A stretch of 64,000 bases of DNA from Erpetoichthys calabaricus (taxonomy: Eukaryota > Chordata > Cladistia > Polypteriformes > Polypteridae): positions 34,186,097 through 34,250,096 of the forward strand of contig NC_041395.2 of assembly GCF_900747795.2 (NCBI RefSeq). Reading direction: 5' to 3'. Shown here in pieces: positions 58,353-64,000 of the stretch. Under the pieces are notes generated by a model. It saw only the letters and a program-made list of their open reading frames with translations. It made no database searches and was not told where the DNA came from. Position numbers and translations under genes: made by a program. Position 1 is the first letter of the stretch, and each line of letters starts with the position of its first letter.

Positions 58353-60650
58353 AAGTTAAGATGCAAAATCATGTTATAGGAGTTGATAAATATTAACAAC
58401 AACAACCTGTAATTTGGTAGAGACCAGAGTAAAGCGACTAAGGTGTGTGACTATTTTATTCGTGTTATGCTGAATAATATTTAACTAGCGTTGTTAAATG
58501 TTCTCAGTGTAACAGTGTTTTAAAGTCAAAATTACGAGTAGGCACGGGCTAAGGATGTATCATATGAAATCTTCTGCTAAAAGTCAGTCAGAATATTGCT
58601 TTTGGTCAAATTCCAGGGAGCAAACACGTTACCAAATGCGTTTTATGTATTTGAGCCACTGCCCACACCCTTGAGGATGTAACTACTAATTGTAGCCATT
58701 TTGTGTCCTTCATGTGGGGTGGCAGGAATCATGCCTTCCTAATAAACAGGACTATAGTCTGCGCCACAATGAGCCACGAACACTTGTGCATTTAAACACT
58801 TCAGAGCGGACTCACTCACTTGTAAGTAAGAGCTAATACTTTTACCAAATGCATATCCTTGATATCTGAGTTTTCATTTTGGCTCCAAAGTTCAAAAGCA
58901 CATATACTGTTAATTTCAGATGACTCCAGAAATGTGTGTATGTTTGAGATTGACGGCGGACTCGCACGGAGTGGCATCCAGAAATGAAACTCTATCTTAA
59001 AAGTGTTGTTGCTGGGTTCTTTTGGGGAGTAGGTGGGATGGTGTTTTTAACAAAATTACTAAGAAGCAGAGAAGGGTCTTTAAAAGATAAGTGTAACAAT
59101 CTTATTGAATTAACTTTAAACAATATGACCAAATTATATGTTGACATTCAAAAGACTGCTGGGTGACATTGAATTTAAATTTGCAAGGCTGTATTAGTAC
59201 ACTTAACGCAATGATTTTGGGATGGGGCAGTGTTTGATGGACGCATTGTTGTACATATTCACTTTCTCTGTATATTAAGTTTCCTGTTTGAATGATTGAG
59301 AATGTCAACATTTTATATTTGTTTTTCTTTTCTTTATATTAGCCAGTTTCATCCAGTACAAGTTGGGTGGAGGCAGGAACTAAAAAATATTTTTTACTCT
59401 AAAACACAAAATCTGACATCAAGAAAGAAAAAAAAATCGAAAGACCTTCACAGCATATATAAAATAACTGGACATTGTACTTCTCAGTTATATATCATAT
59501 GTATTAATTTCTCTCTGAAAGTCTAACACAAAAAATAATTGTTATGCACTTATATGGTATAGCTGATCAGTTCATGTGGGTTTCTGATCAAAAATAGTCA
59601 TTTTTGGAAGAAAAAAGTATTTGAAATGATGGGAATTTTACATTTGTCCTTTTGTCTTGTTTAGAAGTGTAATTTTTGATAATCTGACATAATCGGCAAT
59701 CATGGATATGCATTTTTTGCAAAGGTTTTGAATATACTATGTCAGTATGCTAAAGTTACATACAAATTTCCAGTTAAGTTTAAAAAAAAAACGTACAAAT
59801 ACAAATAGGAACTAATTTGTGTCCATAAATAAAATGTAACAAACGCTGTTTTGTGAAGTACCCATTCTCCCTTTTTTACTAACCACAAACAGGTTTGTGC
59901 CCATCACTGCCAGGGGAAATATAAATTGAGGGCTGGAAGATTTTGTTCCAGAAATATTACGTATAACAATACTTTAACAGACACGTACAAGTAATTCCCG
60001 AATTTCCGAAGGGCTTCAGGGTAACAAACACGTGATTGGCTTAGCATTGATGCAAAAAACTGATGTCAGCGGGGTTAAGGTGGCGGTCCATTGAACTTTT
60101 CAGAGGGGGGAAAAATGAGATGCACAAAATCAGATCAACAGAGTTACTGCATAACTGAAAGAATCCACAGGTGAAATCAGACATTAATGCAGCAGCACTG
60201 GGTTGGAAGCTTAAACAGATAGTGCAGGTGGTGGAGCTACAAAACATTAGCTCCGGAAGTTACGATTAAAGTTGAATCAGAATCCGAAGCAAAATCCAAA
60301 TCCAGAATGGAAAATGCATGGCAGCGTATCCTCCCTGAGATAAAATATGATTGTTTTCATGATTGTTGATCATATAGTATAAATTGTACTTTTTATGTTG
60401 CTAGTTGTGCTTAAATAAACATTTTACTGTTATTTGCTTGAATAATATCCAATGGACACTACAACGGAAGCAAACAATTTAAACTTAAGACAATGTTATC
60501 CAAAGGCACATCTAGATTACCAGAACGTTTCTCAACAACTTCACTGGAACGTTAAAATAGAAAGTTATTTTATTCATCACCAGAATGTTATCTGCGACGT
60601 TATCAAATAACCATTTATTAACCTTTAAAGAACTTCTTGCAGGGACATTC
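58353..60650. other. No gene recognised
   Basis: Several short open frames, none with a family I recognise; one at 58984-59166 begins with a hydrophobic stretch but has no support. Confidence 0.35.
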
Positions 60651-60654
60651 TTAG

Positions 60655-61235
60655 GCATACCGAACTACGCATCCACATAGGGCCCTGACCGTGAGGGGGG
60701 CTCCGGCCCGGCCCCGACTTACAATTTTTTTTTTTTTGTCGGGCTGTAGGTCTGGGGCCCCTGTCATGCCCCTGGCACTGCAGCCGTCTTTGCCAGTCCC
60801 AGGAAATTCAGTTCAGTGCATCTCTTAGTCTTATTAAAAATGGTAATTTATTATCCAAATTGCAATCTTCACCTAAATCCCTAATAATATTGTCATGCTG
60901 TCGTAACTTTGCCAAATTCACTATAGCAAACGTTCATTTTAGAGATTCGTTTCGGATTCATTCAGAAAGATCCCCATAAAATCATGAAATATCCCTATAT
61001 TACCGGCCTTTGCCAGATCCAGAACAAATCAATATATTACCACTCTGCATACACACAAGCGTACATGTAGGCCTACTGGTCATCTAAGACCTTTTCTGGA
61101 CGTTTTATTAGAACACCTTCCTGAGCTCCGGGGGGGTGGGGGGTGGGGGGCTCCGCCTCCCTGGACACCCCTCCCCCATCCGGGGCCTGCACATTTCTGA
61201 ACCGCGTAGGGCCCCCACACTGCTAAGAATGGCCC
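60655..61235. repeat. GC-rich repeat-like blocks
   Basis: Two GC-rich islands (60680-60780 and 61120-61230) in AT-rich DNA share 'agggcccc' and 'ggggctccg' phrases and G-runs. They may be ends of one non-autonomous element; not identified. Confidence 0.3.
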
Positions 61236-62535
61236 TGCTTCTTGTGTGCATGTGTGGGGGCTGCCATCTGCCAGGTTTCTGGAGCTACTGTATAATTTGT
61301 GCTTTGCTGAGGGCTGAGGTTCAGCAACCCTGTGAATCTCTGCTGGAGGCAACAGAGTTAGAGAATTCAGAAATGCTTCTAATGAGTGACCAGAAACATA
61401 AAATGCTTTCATTTTTTTTTTTCAGATTAATGTTTCTTCATCTTTCTCTGCATCATCACCACACAAACACTTGAATGTCTGACTTTGGGTCCTTCATTCT
61501 TTAACAGCAAAAACATCAATGTAATATAAAAAATACAAAAATTTAAAATTGTGAATCCAATTATTTTCTAAAATAAATGATAATATCAGTAGGTATGTTA
61601 GGTTTCTTAAAAACAGTTATGATTTAGTATAGCAATTTAAACAGTGTATAAAATGCAGTATGAAAGAAAGATACTTAAATTTGCTAAATTTTAGAAGAAT
61701 TAAAAAAAAGATTTCAGCTATATTCATTAATTTGTAAGTAGAAATATTGCAGAATTAATGTACTCCCTGCCGCACTGACTTAGTAAAGTAGCCATTCTAA
61801 AGATTTCCCTTCTGTCTGTTTGACCCAAACCAATGTAGTAACTTTATTTCAAACCCTTCGATGGCACATTGGGTTTGGTGCCCCAAGATTTATCTTGTTA
61901 TCAACCCGTTATTACCTCAGACAACCACATACTCAGATTCTGATATGCTGTCAATTAAACTAACACATACAAAAATCTTTTGGATGTTTGAATAAATTAC
62001 ATAACCCAGAGAAAATCCACACAATGAAATAGCAAGAATTTGAATACAGGATTTTGCAGCTGTGAGTCAGTATCTCTATTGATTGTCCTGGTACTGTATT
62101 TTATTTTAGTTGAAAAATATAACATTTAATTATTGAAGCAAATAGTTCAGACGTGAATGGCTATTGTTTTCCATTGTGACCTGACTGTTTCTAAGAAAGA
62201 AAGTAAGAGAGTGGAAGCATTTAAGAAAATAGTTCAAGTTCTTATTGACAAAATGGCTACATTCAGAGATGAAAGCCGTATGTGATTATAGAGTAACATA
62301 AGTGAAATAATACCAGCTGCTATACTTTAAAGTTGAGAAACTTGTAATATTAGTATCTTGTCTATTTAAGCCAATGTAACAATACAAAACTTCTAATTAA
62401 TGGGTATGTCAGACTTGCCAACAACAGTTGCTGATTTTGTCTCTGGACCATGTCAGTTTTCACCTCTGAAAATAGCTGGGCATATCAAGTCTAGCAACTG
62501 CGTGATGACTTTCCAGCACAGTTGTGCTCATTCAT
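61236..62535. other. No gene recognised
   Basis: AT-rich intergenic. Confidence 0.35.
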
Positions 62536-62539
62536 TTTG

Positions 62540-63060
62540 CTGACAGCCGATAGTGTGCTGACCCTGAACATCCAACTGAAGGTATACCAGGCATGTATCC
62601 TCAGCACCTTGCTGTATGGCAGCAAATCACCTAGGGAACGTCCATCTTCGCTGCCTATGACACATCCTTGACATCACATGGCAAGACAAAGTTACCAACA
62701 CCACCATCCTGCAGCAAGCTGACTTCATGAGCATGCATCTTCACCTTAGACAGAGATTACTGCACTGGCTGTACATTGAATACCAGATGTTCGCATTCCC
62801 AAGGATGTCAAGTATAGCGAGCTGGCCACAGGACATTGCCCAGTTGGCCACCCAGTGCTGCAGTGTAAACACGTCTGCAAGTGTGACCTAAAACTGACCG
62901 ACATCGACCCAGAGAATTAGGAACAGATCACAGGCAACTGAAGTAGCTGGCGCTGGGTTGTTCAAGAGAGGCGAAGAAAGATGCAATCAGCAGCTAGAGG
63001 ACATGATGGCAATGCAAGAGGCAGAGACAACAAACTTATGCTCAAGTTTCAAAATCCAAC
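62540..63060 (+). mobile_element. LINE fragment, reverse-transcriptase C-terminal part
   Basis: Frames through 62555-62960 recall TLNIQLKVYQACILSTLLYG, HLRCLRRIL-like and DKVTNTTILQQADFMSMH motifs, then HWLYIE and a CKRDLKLTDI-like segment. This matches a LINE family common in vertebrates, often labelled 'craniofacial development protein 2-like'. Several frame changes; truncated at both ends. Confidence 0.65.
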
Positions 63061-63199
63061 CTCGTATGCAGTACCTGCAGAAAGCAATTTCATGCAAGTA
63101 TCAGATTGGTGTGCTACTTCAGATGTTTGAACTCAACAGTACTAAGATAACTGACCATGCCATAAGCATCATCTTTGGATGCCTACTACTAGCTTTCTC

Positions 63200-63640
63200 C
63201 TCACACCACATATTCTTGATGTTGTAAATGTTCTTCTCCATCTCAGTATTGGTCCCCCTAATGTTTCTGTTGTGATTTGACATAATTTTCCCTCATGCAG
63301 AATGCTTTTATCTTGATATCCAGAAGGTACATTAATTCTGCATTGTTCCCACCAAACCAGTCCTGGTGTTGGTGCGAGGTGTACTTTTGACATGTGTCAT
63401 GAATGAAGGGTGTGAGCTGTCTTCATTGCTAATCGACACTTATATCTGTGGTTGTCAGGCCTTTTAGCCAAACAGAAAAGTCACTCCTGAAGTTCGACCT
63501 TTTTGTTTGTGTCTTGGAGGGTTCTGATATTGAGTTTCTTCCTGCTTGTCTTTGGAATCCTTAGGTGTTTCAAGGAAAGTTAAATGTTCATGACTGTGTG
63601 AACATGACAGTAATCTGTCCAGCAGGAAGTTGTCGAATAA
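63200..63640 (-). mobile_element. LINE fragment, region after the endonuclease, opposite strand
   Basis: Minus-strand pieces such as QDWFGGNNAELMYLLDIK and a C-terminal KAFCMREN stretch recall the 'QDWFDEN...I..LL..K..A' segment between endonuclease and reverse transcriptase of the same LINE family as 62540-63060. Decayed. Confidence 0.5.
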
Positions 63641-63794
63641 TTGATCATGTGATGTGAATGTCCTTGTATTTATTCTTCTGATGAAAAAGGGGTGTTGGTG
63701 ATGATGAGCTCATGTTCTGTTTGAACTGTTTAGGGGTATACCATTGGAGTTCATCTTAATAATAGTGACACGTTTTATTTATATAGCACCTTTC

Positions 63795-63866
63795 CAATAT
63801 GTTTGCATATTGTATTCTTTTTAGTTAGCCAATAAAGGTGTCATTTTGTTTGACTTCTCATTACAA
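63795..63866 (+). mobile_element. Short Penelope-like tail
   Basis: 'gcatattgtattctttttagttagccaataaaggtgtcattttgtttgacttctc' repeats the end of 58255-58352. Confidence 0.5.
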
Positions 63867-64000
63867 TTAAATTCTTTAAAATTTATGAAAGGAATTTTGA
63901 TTGGTCTAACACGTCAGAATTTTTAGTCCTGTTTGAAGTTGCACTTAACAAGGAGTTTATCACTGTAGTCAGAAAACTGCTTCCTTTTGGACTTTTTCAA

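Noticed and set aside
58984-59166. 60-residue frame with a hydrophobic N-terminal segment
   Set aside because: Nothing recognisable and no promoter or conserved neighbour; chance is likely.
60041-60247. Minus-strand frame with several cysteines
   Set aside because: No family recognised; cysteine spacing matches no zinc-binding or immunoglobulin pattern.

Overview
The window looks like part of an immunoglobulin heavy-chain (IgH) variable locus from a ray-finned fish. The repeat families (V-SINE-like and tRNA-type SINEs, L2/CR1 and RTE-like LINEs, Tc1, EnSpm/CACTA, Penelope-like tails) fit a fish; a bichir or reedfish is my guess, not something the sequence proves. The host genes I can support are five VH segments, all on the minus strand, at about 3.6, 12.0, 23.2, 44.0 and 56.6 kb. 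D, J and constant genes would be expected beyond coordinate 1. None is seen in the window.

Each VH has the standard architecture: upstream octamer, leader exon with a 5' splice donor, intron of 78-135 bp, V exon with both canonical cysteines and WIRQ, then a heptamer, a 23-bp spacer and a nonamer. All five V exons are open. The segments differ strongly from each other. VH1 carries an extra cysteine pair in CDR1/CDR2 and an inverted octamer. VH2 and VH4 have altered heptamers. A decayed copy of a VH3-like leader lies at about 21.4-21.6 kb, and a block at 9.5-10.65 kb is repeated in diverged form at 18.0-18.9 kb, so the locus has grown by duplication.

Most of the rest is mobile DNA. 1-3.2 kb: L2/CR1 LINE pieces. 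4.3-9.1 kb: AT microsatellites, a Tc1 remnant and solo LTRs. 11-18 kb: LINE pieces, LTRs and a SINE. 21.6-22.3 kb: a Penelope-like tail. 24.8-34.7 kb: LINEs, SINEs and a long (ATCT)n tract. 36.1-43.5 kb: a 7.36-kb CACTA/EnSpm-type transposon with matching CACTGTAAAAAA ends, TA flanks, a zinc-finger plus transposase ORF, and a second spliced gene related to the fish SAMD3-like family. 47.7-48.9 kb: a Ty3/Gypsy integrase fossil split by a recent SINE. 49.1-55.6 kb: two near-complete LINEs head to head, the first with a 14-bp target duplication. 62.5-63.7 kb: two pieces of another LINE in opposite orientation.

All family names come from recognising motifs by eye. No search was run.
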